57,220 nucleotides of DNA from Geobacter sp. UBA5735 (GTDB lineage: Bacteria; Desulfobacterota; Desulfuromonadia; Geobacterales; Geobacteraceae), in the NCBI GenBank assembly GCA_002419385.1, contig DIFZ01000021.1, forward strand, positions 1-57,220, written 5' to 3'. The number at the start of each line of letters is the position of its first letter. The first letter of the stretch is position 1. Under the pieces are notes generated by a model, which had not been told where the DNA came from, ran no database searches, and was given only the letters and a program-made list of their open reading frames with translations. A program made the translations under genes and the position numbers. Positions 36,256 to 45,582 of the stretch are shown here, piece after piece.

Positions 36256-37461
36256 ATGTCTATCAACGATGAACGTGACAATACGGTCGAAGAAGAGGAT
36301 TTTGCCGAGCTGCTGGAGCAGAGCCTGAGCGGGCAGAGCGGCAGATTGCAGCCGGGTCAGAAGGTGACTGCACGGGTCCTCAAGATCACCGGCGAATGGC
36401 TCTTCATCGACACCGGCCACAAGGGGGAAGGTGTCGTCGACCTGAAGGAGTTCCTGGACCTGGACGGCAACCTCACGGTCAAGGAGGGGGATGACGTGGT
36501 CGCTTATTTCCTGTCGTCCCGTCATGGGGAAATGCGCTTCTCCACCAGGATCGGCGGCGGCGCGTCCGGCAGTGCCCAGCTGGAGGAAGCCTGGCGGGCG
36601 GGCGTTCCCGTGGAGGGCCTGGTGGAGAAGGAGATCAAGGGGGGCTACGAGGTGAAGCTGGCCGGGACGACCCGCGCTTTCTGCCCCTTTTCGCAGATGT
36701 CGTTGCGTCGCGTCGACAATGCCGAGTCGCTGGTCGGAGCCCGGCTGGAATTCCGGATCACGGACTACAGTGAAAACGGCCGGAACATCGTCGTCTCACG
36801 TCGTGTCCTGCTTGAGGAAGAGCAGCAACGGGCCCGGGAGGAATCTCTGGCGGCCATCAGCGAAGGCATGACGGTCAGCGGCACGGTCACCTCGCTGCGG
36901 GACTTCGGGGCCTTTGTCGATATCGGGGGGATTGACGGGCTTGTTCCCCTGTCGGAAATTGGCTGGAGCCGTGTCAAGGACGTTCGGGATGTCCTGAGTG
37001 TCGGCCAGCAGGTGCAGGTGGTCATTAAGGCCATCGACCGGGAGAAGGAGCGCATATCCCTGAGCCTCAAGGATACACTTGCCGACCCTTGGGAAAAGGT
37101 TGCGGAGACCTATCCGGAAGGATCGTTCCACACCGGCAGTGTCGCCCGCCTGGCGCCTTTTGGTGCATTCGTCACCCTGTCCGAAGGTGTGGACGGGCTC
37201 ATTCACATCTCCAGGCTCGGGTCGGGGAAGCGGATAAATCACCCCCGCGAGGTGCTGCAGGAAGGGGACAGCGTCGAGGTCAAGGTCGAGAGTTTCGACC
37301 GGGCCAACCGTCGCCTCTCCCTGGCCCTTGCCGGTGCGGCCCGGGCGGCTGACGAGGAGGAGGCATCGATTGCCGAGTACCGGCGCCAGTCGGGCGAGGC
37401 GCCCAAGGGGATGGGAACGCTGGGCGAGATGCTGCAGGCCAAGTCGAAAAAAAAGAAGTAG
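36256..37461 (+). CDS. S1 RNA-binding domain protein (four S1 repeats)
   Basis: This 401-residue protein has four S1 domains at about 33-98, 116-182, 206-275 and 293-360; the third and fourth have the clearest pattern (SLRDFGAFVDIGGIDGLVP, APFGAFVTLSEGVDGLIH). It ends in a basic KSKKKK tail. It looks like a short ribosomal protein S1 homologue and may help translation initiation or RNA stability; whether it is the main S1 is doubtful because that usually has six domains. The start at 36256 follows AAAGGG; the upstream frame extension has no coding character. Confidence 0.82.
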   Translation: MSINDERDNTVEEEDFAELLEQSLSGQSGRLQPGQKVTARVLKITGEWLFIDTGHKGEGVVDLKEFLDLDGNLTVKEGDDVVAYFLSSRHGEMRFSTRIGGGASGSAQLEEAWRAGVPVEGLVEKEIKGGYEVKLAGTTRAFCPFSQMSLRRVDNAESLVGARLEFRITDYSENGRNIVVSRRVLLEEEQQRAREESLAAISEGMTVSGTVTSLRDFGAFVDIGGIDGLVPLSEIGWSRVKDVRDVLSVGQQVQVVIKAIDREKERISLSLKDTLADPWEKVAETYPEGSFHTGSVARLAPFGAFVTLSEGVDGLIHISRLGSGKRINHPREVLQEGDSVEVKVESFDRANRRLSLALAGAARAADEEEASIAEYRRQSGEAPKGMGTLGEMLQAKSKKKK

Positions 37462-37521
37462 CGTGTGTCCGGGAAGATGTCGAAGCAAAGCTGGCGGGTA
37501 AGGGATGCAATCCTGTAAAAT

Positions 37522-37571
37522 ACGGGGACAGATATGCTGCTGATCATGGGCGAAAACAAATCTGTCTCCGT
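37522..37571. other. Imperfect inverted repeat with T-rich tail
   Basis: ACGGGGACAGAT (37522-37533) and ATCTGTCTCCGT (37560-37571) pair with one wobble across 26 bases and are followed by TTTTACGTTTT. It may end the S1-protein transcript, or be a REP-type element. Confidence 0.45.
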
Positions 37572-37624
37572 TTTTACGTTTTCGGCATGTTCGAAATTAT
37601 CTGGCAAAAGGAGATTGACTGACA

Positions 37625-38161
37625 GTGTTCAAGGAAGAACGGGACTACAACAAATTCACCTGGAAAGACCTGGGTGATATTGAGGAAGGCCGGCCCAACC
37701 TGGGCTTGACCGTGCCGGTGCTGGCTTACAGATTGCTCCAATACACGTTGCGGGATGTGCTGATTGCCGATTTGGGCGTAGGCAGGGCAAATGACATTCT
37801 CGTCAAGGCCGGCCGGCTTGCCGGCGCTCAATTCTGCGAGCATCTCCTTGATAGAAGACTCGGATTTAATGAATTTGTAGCTCAATTGCAGAGGGTGCTC
37901 AGGGAACAATCAATCGGAATTCTCAGAATCGAAACAGCTGACATGGAGCAAGCGAGATTTGTCTTGACGGTAGCCGAAGATCTTGACTGCTCGGGACTGC
38001 CGTTCACGGACGAGGTCGTATGCAACTATGATGAGGGGTTTATCGCCGGCATTTTCGAAGCATACACCGGCAAGCCATTTCATGTGAAAGAGATCGATTG
38101 TTGGGCAAGTGGTGACAGGGTTTGCCGTTTCGATGCCCGAGAGGTCAGGGTGGATAAATGA
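37625..38161 (+). CDS. V4R-domain sensory protein
   Basis: This 178-residue protein starts with GTG; a stop lies three codons upstream, so no earlier normal start is possible. The C-terminal half is a V4R (4-vinyl reductase) domain: CNYDEGFIAGIFEAYTG, then CWASGDRVCRF with the conserved Cys residues. V4R domains bind small hydrophobic ligands and usually act as sensors. Its stop overlaps the next ATG (ATGA at 38158), so the two proteins probably work together. Confidence 0.8.
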   Translation: MFKEERDYNKFTWKDLGDIEEGRPNLGLTVPVLAYRLLQYTLRDVLIADLGVGRANDILVKAGRLAGAQFCEHLLDRRLGFNEFVAQLQRVLREQSIGILRIETADMEQARFVLTVAEDLDCSGLPFTDEVVCNYDEGFIAGIFEAYTGKPFHVKEIDCWASGDRVCRFDAREVRVDK

Positions 38162-38763
38162 TCGAAGAATTCATTGAGAAGCTCTCCACGCTCTTGCAGG
38201 GCAGAATACCTGTAACGATCGACATTGACAGCTACGGTCCCGGGCCCGAGCGTGATCTTGCAGGGATGCTGAACCAGTTCATCGAATTCATGCACGAGAT
38301 TCACGAGTTCATCATACCGTTGTCTCAGGGTGAGTTGCAGGATATACGCATACGATCCGGGAATTTCATGGCATCGCCGTTCAAGGAATTGCATTCCCGC
38401 CTGCGCCATTTGACGTGGCAGGCAACACAGGTAGCCAATGGAGATTATAAGCAACGCGTCGACTTCATGGGGGATTTCTCCATAGCCCTCAATTCCATGA
38501 TCATTTCCCTTGATCACAATGAGAGGATGCTTAAGAAGAAAATCGACGAGCTTGAGCATGCCCTGCATCATATTACGAAACTGGAGGGTATCCTTACAAT
38601 CTGTTCAAATTGCAAGAGAATCAGGCTTCAAGGCGCCGATCCCAAAAAACAGGAGAGTTGGCTGCAGATAGAGAGCTATATCAGCAAGAGGACTGATGCC
38701 CAGTTTTCACATGGCATCTGCCCGGAGTGTGTCAGGAAACTCTATCCTGAACTCATGGGCTGA
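38158..38763 (+). CDS. HAMP-like regulator with C-terminal zinc motif
   Basis: This 201-residue soluble protein has an alpha-helical N-terminal part, a HAMP-like stretch near residues 75-130 (ATQVANGDYKQRVDFMGDF) and a coiled coil. It ends in CSNCKRIR (Cys149, Cys152), WLQIESYI, FSHGICPEC (Cys188, Cys191) and KLYPE. This last module is a frequent tail on PAS and receiver proteins of this bacterial group and should bind one metal ion. The gene is coupled to the V4R gene upstream and lies 65 bases before a sensor kinase. Confidence 0.7.
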   Translation: MIEEFIEKLSTLLQGRIPVTIDIDSYGPGPERDLAGMLNQFIEFMHEIHEFIIPLSQGELQDIRIRSGNFMASPFKELHSRLRHLTWQATQVANGDYKQRVDFMGDFSIALNSMIISLDHNERMLKKKIDELEHALHHITKLEGILTICSNCKRIRLQGADPKKQESWLQIESYISKRTDAQFSHGICPECVRKLYPELMG

Positions 38764-38827
38764 CATCATGCATTAACCGATCATGACATACGTATGTGCC
38801 TGACCCGACCCTGACCGTAAGAGAGAT

Positions 38828-41233
38828 ATGATGGCCGATTGTACCCCTGAAAGAGCGAAACGATTCATAGTGTACTGGATCGTGGCGATAGCTGTTGTGC
38901 TGCTTTTCCTGGCGTTTTTCACGCTGGATTTCTCGAACCGGAGCATTGACCCGCTCACCGCGGAAGAGCGGGCATGGCTCCGGGCCCATCCGGTCATTCG
39001 CTTCGCGCCGGACCCCGATTTCCCTCCCACCGAATATTTCGGCTCCGACGGCCGTTACAGCGGAATTACAGCTGACTATCTGGCACTTATTGAGAAAAAG
39101 CTCGGGATACGTTTCCAGATCGTCCGGCTGCGGAATTGGGATGAGGTCATCAGCCATGCCCGAGGTAGACGGATCGACATTTTTACTGCCTCCGAAACCC
39201 CTTATCGCGCGCAATTCGCCCTCTTCACCAGTCCGTACTTGGAGTTGCCGGCAGCGATCATCGCCCGCGAGAAGGTGACGGGGCCGCTCTCCATGGAGAG
39301 CCTGAACGGGATGAAGGTTTGCGTGGTTTCCGGATATGCCGTCCAGGAGTTCATCACCCGACTGTATCCCCACGTCAGTCTCGACGTTGTCCCTGATGTC
39401 CTAACGGGGCTGCGAAAAGTCTCCTTCGGCACCAGCGATGCCTTCGTAGAAAATCTTGCAACCGCTTCGTATTACATCGAAAGGGAGGGATTCGCCAACC
39501 TTCGCGTAGCAGGAGAGTCGGGATATGCCTACCGGATGGCATTCGGCTCGCGCAAGGATTGGCCGATGCTGAACCGTATACTGACAAAGGGGCTGGCGCA
39601 AATTGGTGCCAGGGAGAAAAAGGCTGTTTACCGGAAATGGGTTCCCCTGGAGCCCAGGTCCCTGTTCGCCAACAAAAGTTTCCAGATCGGGACGCTGGTT
39701 TTCTTTTCCGCAATAGTGCTGCTTATCGCCGGAATAAGTTTCTGGAACCGGTCTCTGGCAAAACAGGTAAGGGCAAGAACTCGTGAACTGGAAAAGGAGC
39801 TTGGAGAGCGCAGGCGCATTGAGGAAGCGTTGCGGGACGCCCACGACGAGCTGGAGAAACGGGTGGCAGATCGGACGGTTGACCTGGTGCATGCCAACGA
39901 AAAGCTGCAGTACGAAATCACCGTGCGCAAGCGGACCGAGAGCGTCATAATGGCACGGCTGCGCCTGCTGCAGTTCGCGGCAACCCACACCCTGGAAGAG
40001 CTTCTCCAGGCCACCCTGGACGAGGCGGAAGAGCTGACCGACAGCCGTATCGGCTTTTACCACTTTCTTGCTCCCGACCAGAAAACCCTGTCTCTCCAGA
40101 ACTGGTCGACCAGGACAAAAGGGGTGTTCTGCACGGCGGCCGTTGCCGGGCGCCACTACGATGTGTCGGAAGCGGGGGTGTGGGTCGACTGCATCAGCGA
40201 ACGGCGACCGGTCATCCATAACGACTATGCTTCGCTTCCGCACCGCAAGGGGATGCCTGCGGACCATGTTCAAATCATCCGCGAACTGGTCCTGCCGGTC
40301 ATGCGCGACAACAAGATCGTTGCGATTCTCGGTGTGGGTAACAAAGCAGGTGACTATACCCGCCACGATGTCGAAGCTGTGTCGTTGCTGGGAGATCTTG
40401 CCTGGGACATAGCGGAAAGGAAGCGGGCTGAGGAACAGCTGCTGAAGAAAAAGGAGCTGCTGGAGGAACTGAACGGTACCCTTGAAAAGAGAATCCGGGC
40501 AGAGGTGGCGAAAAACCGGCAGAAGGACATCGTCCTGATCCAGCAGAACCGCCAGGCTGCAATGGGGGAGATGCTGGATCACATCGCCCATCAGTGGAAA
40601 CAACCGATCACCTCCCTTTCCCTGATTGTTCAGGATGTGGGAGAGACCTGGACAAATAATGAGATGTCTGATGAGAGCGTCACTGAAGCTGTCGGCACTG
40701 CCCTTTCCCTGCTGGAGCACATGTCCCAGACCATCGACGTGTTCAGGGATTTCTACCGGCCGGACAAGGAACGGAAAGAATTCAACATCAAGGACTCCAT
40801 AGACGAGGCCCTCACCTTCATAGCGCCGGCCCTGAAGTATCACCGCATCGGGGTTGCGCTTGATGCCGATCCTGACATGACCGCAATCGGCTACCCGAAG
40901 GAATACACCCAGGTCCTGCTGAATATTCTTACCAATGCGCGCGATGCGGCAAGGGCAAGGGGCGTGGATGATCCGATGGTGACTATCAGGGCCTTTGCTG
41001 AGGATGACAAGGCCGTTGTCACCATATCGGACAATGCCGGGGGCATCCCGGAACCGATCATCGGCAAGGTCTTCGAGCTCTATTTCTCCACCAGGGAGTC
41101 CGGCTGCGGTTCGGGGGTCGGCCTCTACATGTCCAGGAATATCATCGAAAGGAATATGGGCGGAACGCTGAGCGTGGCAAATGTGGGCCGGGGAGCCCAG
41201 TTCAGGATTGAACTCGACAGCGTGCAGAGCTGA
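38828..41233 (+). CDS. Sensor histidine kinase (SBP-GAF-HK)
   Basis: This 801-residue membrane kinase has a first membrane segment (about 18-36), a periplasmic SBP_bac_3-like domain (about 48-275), a second segment (about 288-310), a coiled coil, a GAF domain (about 380-535; SRIGFYHFLAPD, VGNKAGDYT), the H-box HIAHQWKQP and an ATPase domain (NILTNARD, DNAGG, GVGLYMS). The SBP domain (RAHPVIRFAPDPDFPP) and the kinase core are very close to the 23760-28097 kinase, so the two are paralogues with different cytoplasmic sensors. It may form one signalling unit with the V4R and zinc-motif genes just upstream. Confidence 0.88.
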   Translation: MMADCTPERAKRFIVYWIVAIAVVLLFLAFFTLDFSNRSIDPLTAEERAWLRAHPVIRFAPDPDFPPTEYFGSDGRYSGITADYLALIEKKLGIRFQIVRLRNWDEVISHARGRRIDIFTASETPYRAQFALFTSPYLELPAAIIAREKVTGPLSMESLNGMKVCVVSGYAVQEFITRLYPHVSLDVVPDVLTGLRKVSFGTSDAFVENLATASYYIEREGFANLRVAGESGYAYRMAFGSRKDWPMLNRILTKGLAQIGAREKKAVYRKWVPLEPRSLFANKSFQIGTLVFFSAIVLLIAGISFWNRSLAKQVRARTRELEKELGERRRIEEALRDAHDELEKRVADRTVDLVHANEKLQYEITVRKRTESVIMARLRLLQFAATHTLEELLQATLDEAEELTDSRIGFYHFLAPDQKTLSLQNWSTRTKGVFCTAAVAGRHYDVSEAGVWVDCISERRPVIHNDYASLPHRKGMPADHVQIIRELVLPVMRDNKIVAILGVGNKAGDYTRHDVEAVSLLGDLAWDIAERKRAEEQLLKKKELLEELNGTLEKRIRAEVAKNRQKDIVLIQQNRQAAMGEMLDHIAHQWKQPITSLSLIVQDVGETWTNNEMSDESVTEAVGTALSLLEHMSQTIDVFRDFYRPDKERKEFNIKDSIDEALTFIAPALKYHRIGVALDADPDMTAIGYPKEYTQVLLNILTNARDAARARGVDDPMVTIRAFAEDDKAVVTISDNAGGIPEPIIGKVFELYFSTRESGCGSGVGLYMSRNIIERNMGGTLSVANVGRGAQFRIELDSVQS

Positions 41234-41752
41234 TCGCCCAGTGCGCTGCCAGGCACCTTCCGGGCGACCTGTCACCGAAGACCGCCGGTGCCGTATCATC
41301 ACGACGATCGTGAAGGCGGGCCGGGTCACGATGCTGATTCCAGGAACGTTTTCCGGCAGGTGTTGCCACCTTCTTCATGAAGACCAAAGCTTTCCACCGC
41401 CTCTGTGGATAACGTGCGTCCATCTGTGGATAAACCGCGAAATTCTCACGTATCCTCAAGTACTTTTGCACTCTGCACAAGGGATAGGCAGGCTATGTAA
41501 GTAGTTGAAATATCGTGTCAATATATTTTTTTACCGCGGGGTGCCGAGCGCAACGGCGTTTTCCGGCAAATGCTGCCCGCAGCGTTGGGGAACAGTGGAT
41601 AACTGCTGGGAAACAGGCAAAAAAGCAGGAGGAAGGGAAGCCCTTCCTGCATCAGGGGACCTCATCCGTGGCAGCCGGAACGATAGCAGGATGAACATGC
41701 TGTCATGAATGTGCGAGGAATACTGTTTTCGTTCAAGCAAGAGGTTTGATCC
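41234..41752. other. 519-base region between the kinase and cstA
   Basis: No gene is seen. It holds two perfect DnaA boxes and a near-match described separately. Short frames here lack ribosome sites. Confidence 0.5.
41404..41433 (+). promoter_or_regulatory. Two perfect DnaA boxes upstream of cstA
   Basis: TGTGGATAA occurs at 41404-41412 and 41425-41433, 21 bases apart (two helical turns, same orientation). It is the exact complement of the DnaA box TTATCCACA. A near-match, AGTGGATAA, lies at 41594-41602. Confidence 0.5.
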
Positions 41753-43597
41753 ATGAGTGTTATCTATCTGCTGATGTCCGCTCTCTGTGTACTTGCCCTG
41801 GCATACCGGTACTATTCGGCGTTCATTGCCGTCAGCGTGCTTATGCTCGACGACCGGAACATTACTCCTGCTGTCACCTGCAATGACGGCAAGGATTATG
41901 TCCCGACGAATAAGTGGATCGTGTTCGGGCATCACTTTGCCGCAATTGCGGGAGCGGGACCGCTGATCGGCCCCACTCTGGCAGCACAGTACGGCTGGGG
42001 CCCGGGTTTTTTCTGGATTCTGCTGGGATCGGTGTTCGCCGGTTGCGTCCACGATATGGTGCTCTTGTTCGCCTCGGTCCGCCACAAGGGGCAATCCCTG
42101 TCGGTGATAGCACGAAAGGACGTGAGCAGGCTGACCGGTGTGACCACTGCGTTCGTTACCCTGTTCATCATCATCGTGGCCCTTGCGGGCCTTGCCGTTG
42201 CCGTCGCGAACGCTTTGTACAACAACCCCTGGGGGGTGTTCACCATCGGCATGACGATTCCCATAGCCATGATCGTCGGCGTGTACATGTTCAGGATCAG
42301 GCCGGGCGCCATCCTCTCAGGGACCGTTTTCGGCGTCATGGCCGTGCTTGCCGCCGTCTATTTCGGCGCGCCTGTCGCGGAATCTTCCCTTGCCGGATGG
42401 TTCACCTTCAGCAAGGAGAGTCTTTCGCTCATGCTGCCGGCATACGGCTTTTGCGCTGCGGCCCTGCCCGTTTGGCTGCTGCTCGCCCCGCGCGATTATC
42501 TCAGCACCTACATGAAAATTGCCGTCATCGGCGGATTGGCGGGCGGGTTGTTCGTGGTCAATCCCACCGTGAAGATGCCGTTCGTGACCGGATTCATGCA
42601 CGGCGGCGGGCCGATCATCCCCGGGCCGGCTTGGCCCTATGTGGTCATAACCATTGCGTGCGGGGCCATCTCCGGGTTCCATGCCCTGATCGGTTCCGGC
42701 ACCACTCCCAAGATGCTGGAAAAGGAAACCCAGCTGCGCATGGTGGGGTACGGCGCCATGCTGACCGAAGCTTTCGTCGGCCTTATGGCGCTGCTTGCCG
42801 CGGTTACCCTGGTGCCCAACGATTACTTTGCCATCAACACGTCGGCGTCGGTCTTTGCCGGGCTCAACATGCCGGTGCAGGACCTGCCCGAATTAAGCCG
42901 CCTCGTGGGCCTGGATGTCGCGCACCGCCCGGGAGGCGGGATTTCGCTGGCCGTCGGCATGGCGCACATTTTCTCTTCTGTCGGCGAGGGGCTGCAGCAC
43001 ACGATGAAATACTGGTTCCAGTTCATCATCATGTTCGAGGCCCTGTTCATACTGACAACGATAGATGCGGGGACAAGGGTGGCTCGATACATTTTGCAGG
43101 ATATACTGGGAAACCTCTATAAACCGCTCAAGCAGACTGACTGGATACCCGGCGTCATACTTACCAGCGCGGCCGTCTCTGCTGCCTGGGGGTACATCCT
43201 TTACACAGGGGACATCTCAACTATCTGGCCCATGTTCGGGGTTACGAATCAGACGCTGGCATCGCTGGCTCTGGCTATCGGGACAACGATCATACTACGG
43301 ATCTCTACCAGGAAGCGTTACGCTCTCGTCACCGCGGTGCCGTGCGTTTTCATGGCATTGACCACGTTTGCTGCAGGGTTCATGAACATCAAGCTCTATC
43401 TGGCCAAGGGCATGATGCTCAACACCGTGCTCAGCATCGTCATTATCGTCCTCGTAACGATCATTATCGTGGATAATTTCCGGGTCTGGATCGCGCTCCT
43501 CAAAACGGGACAACCGGTTGGCATGAACGACGACCGGGACACGATCTACTGCCCGGTCGTTCCCGCCCACGCACCTGACGATCTGCCCCTTGCGTGA
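41753..43597 (+). CDS. cstA: Carbon starvation protein CstA (peptide/pyruvate transporter family)
   Basis: This 614-residue polytopic membrane protein has the CstA signature GHHFAAIAGAGPLIGPTLAAQ and many hydrophobic segments (about 16-18). CstA proteins import peptides or pyruvate, and are induced when carbon is short. In acetate-oxidising anaerobes a role in small organic acid uptake is plausible. The ATG follows AAGAGG. No sensor partner such as BtsS/BtsR is adjacent, although a sensor kinase gene lies upstream. Confidence 0.9.
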   Translation: MSVIYLLMSALCVLALAYRYYSAFIAVSVLMLDDRNITPAVTCNDGKDYVPTNKWIVFGHHFAAIAGAGPLIGPTLAAQYGWGPGFFWILLGSVFAGCVHDMVLLFASVRHKGQSLSVIARKDVSRLTGVTTAFVTLFIIIVALAGLAVAVANALYNNPWGVFTIGMTIPIAMIVGVYMFRIRPGAILSGTVFGVMAVLAAVYFGAPVAESSLAGWFTFSKESLSLMLPAYGFCAAALPVWLLLAPRDYLSTYMKIAVIGGLAGGLFVVNPTVKMPFVTGFMHGGGPIIPGPAWPYVVITIACGAISGFHALIGSGTTPKMLEKETQLRMVGYGAMLTEAFVGLMALLAAVTLVPNDYFAINTSASVFAGLNMPVQDLPELSRLVGLDVAHRPGGGISLAVGMAHIFSSVGEGLQHTMKYWFQFIIMFEALFILTTIDAGTRVARYILQDILGNLYKPLKQTDWIPGVILTSAAVSAAWGYILYTGDISTIWPMFGVTNQTLASLALAIGTTIILRISTRKRYALVTAVPCVFMALTTFAAGFMNIKLYLAKGMMLNTVLSIVIIVLVTIIIVDNFRVWIALLKTGQPVGMNDDRDTIYCPVVPAHAPDDLPLA

Positions 43598-43682
43598 AGC
43601 GCCGGACGGGCTCCATGATAGGCGATGGCCTGAGCAGCGCCAACGCTGCAGATGGATTCCGCGAAAGTTTTTCGACAGCCTG

Positions 43683-45023
43683 TCAGAATGATTTGGACCA
43701 GAGCAGCATGATGCTGCTGCCGGAAGTGCCGTTGCGCAGCAGCTTGTCGTCGTATGCGTATTCAAGGTACAACTGCGAGTCCTGGAAAAAGCCGGTGGTC
43801 AGCCCGATGGAATAGGCTCTGCCGTCAGCCGAGTCCAGCTTGAGCCGGAGACCGTCGGAATCGGTGTAATCCGGCCGGTTGGCTCCCCAGGCCAAGGTGG
43901 CGCGCAGGTGGAGGTAGAGGAAAAAGAGGATTTCATAGCGGTATTCAACGGTGCCGACCACGTAATCGGATACGGGGAAATCGTTGAGCAAAGCACCGGG
44001 ATAGGGCAGCCGGTAGAGATCGTCGGTCTCGTTGGGGAACGGACCGCCGCCGGCGCGGAAGGCCGAGAAGCGGTCCAGTTTGCCCATCGGCGTAACGCCG
44101 CCGTGAAGATAGCCCACGAAACGGTGCCGTTCCGACAGCCAGGGGATTCCTGCGGCGCCGATCAGGTAGCCGGACAGTTTCAGGTACGTCTCGGTATCGC
44201 TTTTCCGATAGACGTGGCTTCCGAAGGCGCTGTCCGACCACGTGTCCCTGAATGTCAGTTCCAGGTCTCCTCCCGAGGCCCACCCTTCGTGGGGGAGTTC
44301 CATGATGTTGCGGCGGAGGCCGTCATAGCGTGCCCTGGCCCGCAGCCCCTGGAAAAAGGTGTCCGGCGGCAGGACGACGTGCGCCCCGGTGTCGTCGGTT
44401 CGCTTGTCGTAGAAATAGCCTCCTTGGTAGAAAAGCTGGAGCCTCAGGTCATTGTCAGCCTGGAATGGCCCCATGGGGATCCTCACTCCTGCACCGAGCC
44501 ATCCGGACACGCTGCCCCAGATGACGGAGCTGGATTTCACCTCTTCCCCCTTTTCGACAGTCGTATCCGCGAAGGGGACGGTGTTGTTCTCCAGGTGCCC
44601 CAGCAGCTGGAGCTTTCCCATGCTTCGGGCGACATCCACTTCGTTCACGAAAACGCCGACCACGCTCCGTGCCCACCATTTATCCCAGCGATGGCGAACA
44701 TAGAGCGCAGCGATCGGCAGAGCATTGTTGCCCCCGACACCGGGTGTATAGAAATTTGCCCCCAGGGTGAGGCTCAGGATATTTTCCCGGTCCCGCGCGG
44801 GTATGCTGACGTTTTTGCCGAACATGGCGGTCGAGTATGCCTCTCCGGCCAGCGGGGTATGGTGGGTGGCCTCTTCCGGATGCGTGGAAGGGGCTTGCAC
44901 GCTGGCCCGGCTCGAGGTGACGAACAGGATAACGGCCGCGACAAGCACGGCCAGGAATGCCCCGGTACGTTGCGGGGAATATCCCTGCCCAACATGCTTC
45001 GATCCGGTCCCCGGCAATTTCAT
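43683..45023 (-). CDS. Outer-membrane beta-barrel protein
   Basis: This protein of about 446 residues has a hydrophobic signal segment (AFLAVLVAAVILFV) and alternating aromatic/polar strands throughout, ending in LLWSKSF with the C-terminal Phe used by the BAM machinery. No TonB box, plug or POTRA domain is recognisable. The start at 45023 (GGAG upstream) leaves 16 bases after the merR stop; the longer frame would overlap it. Being co-oriented with merR next to metal-export genes suggests a role in metal or envelope stress, but this is inference. Confidence 0.7.
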   Translation of the reverse strand: MKLPGTGSKHVGQGYSPQRTGAFLAVLVAAVILFVTSSRASVQAPSTHPEEATHHTPLAGEAYSTAMFGKNVSIPARDRENILSLTLGANFYTPGVGGNNALPIAALYVRHRWDKWWARSVVGVFVNEVDVARSMGKLQLLGHLENNTVPFADTTVEKGEEVKSSSVIWGSVSGWLGAGVRIPMGPFQADNDLRLQLFYQGGYFYDKRTDDTGAHVVLPPDTFFQGLRARARYDGLRRNIMELPHEGWASGGDLELTFRDTWSDSAFGSHVYRKSDTETYLKLSGYLIGAAGIPWLSERHRFVGYLHGGVTPMGKLDRFSAFRAGGGPFPNETDDLYRLPYPGALLNDFPVSDYVVGTVEYRYEILFFLYLHLRATLAWGANRPDYTDSDGLRLKLDSADGRAYSIGLTTGFFQDSQLYLEYAYDDKLLRNGTSGSSIMLLWSKSF

Positions 45024-45039
45024 GCTGTTTTCACTCCCC

Positions 45040-45465
45040 TCAATGGCGTTTTCCGCGGCTTTCGCCACCCTCGGCTGCGTCGAGAAGTGATTTCAGAATT
45101 CCGCATTCGCTGGCCGGCACGTTTTCCCGGCAGCAGGTGCGCAGGTCGATCAGCTGGAGTTCAAGGGCATGCATCGCTTCGATCTGCCGGTGGATGCGTT
45201 CGATCTGCCGCTCGATCAGCGCGCTCACTTCGGCGCACGAGCTCCGGGTGTCGTTCTGCAGGGTTTGCAGGGTTTTGATCTCGGCCAGGGTCATTCCCAG
45301 GGAACGGCAGAGCAGCACAAAGTTCAGTTGCCTGAGATGCCTGCCCGAATAATGCCGATAACCCGCTTCGCTGCGTGCGGTCTTTTCCAGCAATCCCTCG
45401 CGCTCGTAATAGCGTATCGTGCTCGTTTCGCAACCGGCCTGTTTCGCCAGGTCCCCGATCAGCAT
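45040..45465 (-). CDS. MerR-family metal-responsive regulator (CadR/PbrR type)
   Basis: This 141-residue regulator has a MerR winged helix (LIGDLAKQAG, STIRYYEREGLL, YRHYSGRHLRQL) and a dimerisation helix. Cys residues occur in SSCAEV, RTCCRE and SECGIL, the positions that bind Cd, Pb or Zn in CadR/PbrR proteins. The start at 45465 has GGGGAG upstream and gives the normal N-terminus. It is divergent from the P-type ATPase gene and the shared intergenic region contains a MerR-type promoter. Confidence 0.88.
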   Translation of the reverse strand: MLIGDLAKQAGCETSTIRYYEREGLLEKTARSEAGYRHYSGRHLRQLNFVLLCRSLGMTLAEIKTLQTLQNDTRSSCAEVSALIERQIERIHRQIEAMHALELQLIDLRTCCRENVPASECGILKSLLDAAEGGESRGKRH

Positions 45466-45488
45466 ATGGCCGTCTCCCCGAAAAAACA

Positions 45489-45520
45489 TTGACCTTGCAG
45501 CAACTCCAAGGTTCTATATT
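45489..45520 (+). promoter_or_regulatory. MerR-type promoter/operator of the metal ATPase gene
   Basis: TTGACC (45489-45494) and TATATT (45515-45520) are 20 bases apart, longer than normal as in MerR-activated promoters. The spacer carries a perfect dyad ACCTTG-N9-CAAGGT (45492-45512). Metal-bound MerR protein would untwist this spacer to switch on the ATPase gene. Confidence 0.82.
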
Positions 45521-45582
45521 TGAATTGTACTCTCGGCAGGTTTGTTTGGCAAGGGCAAGACGTAGGGAAATGCGAGGTTTTT

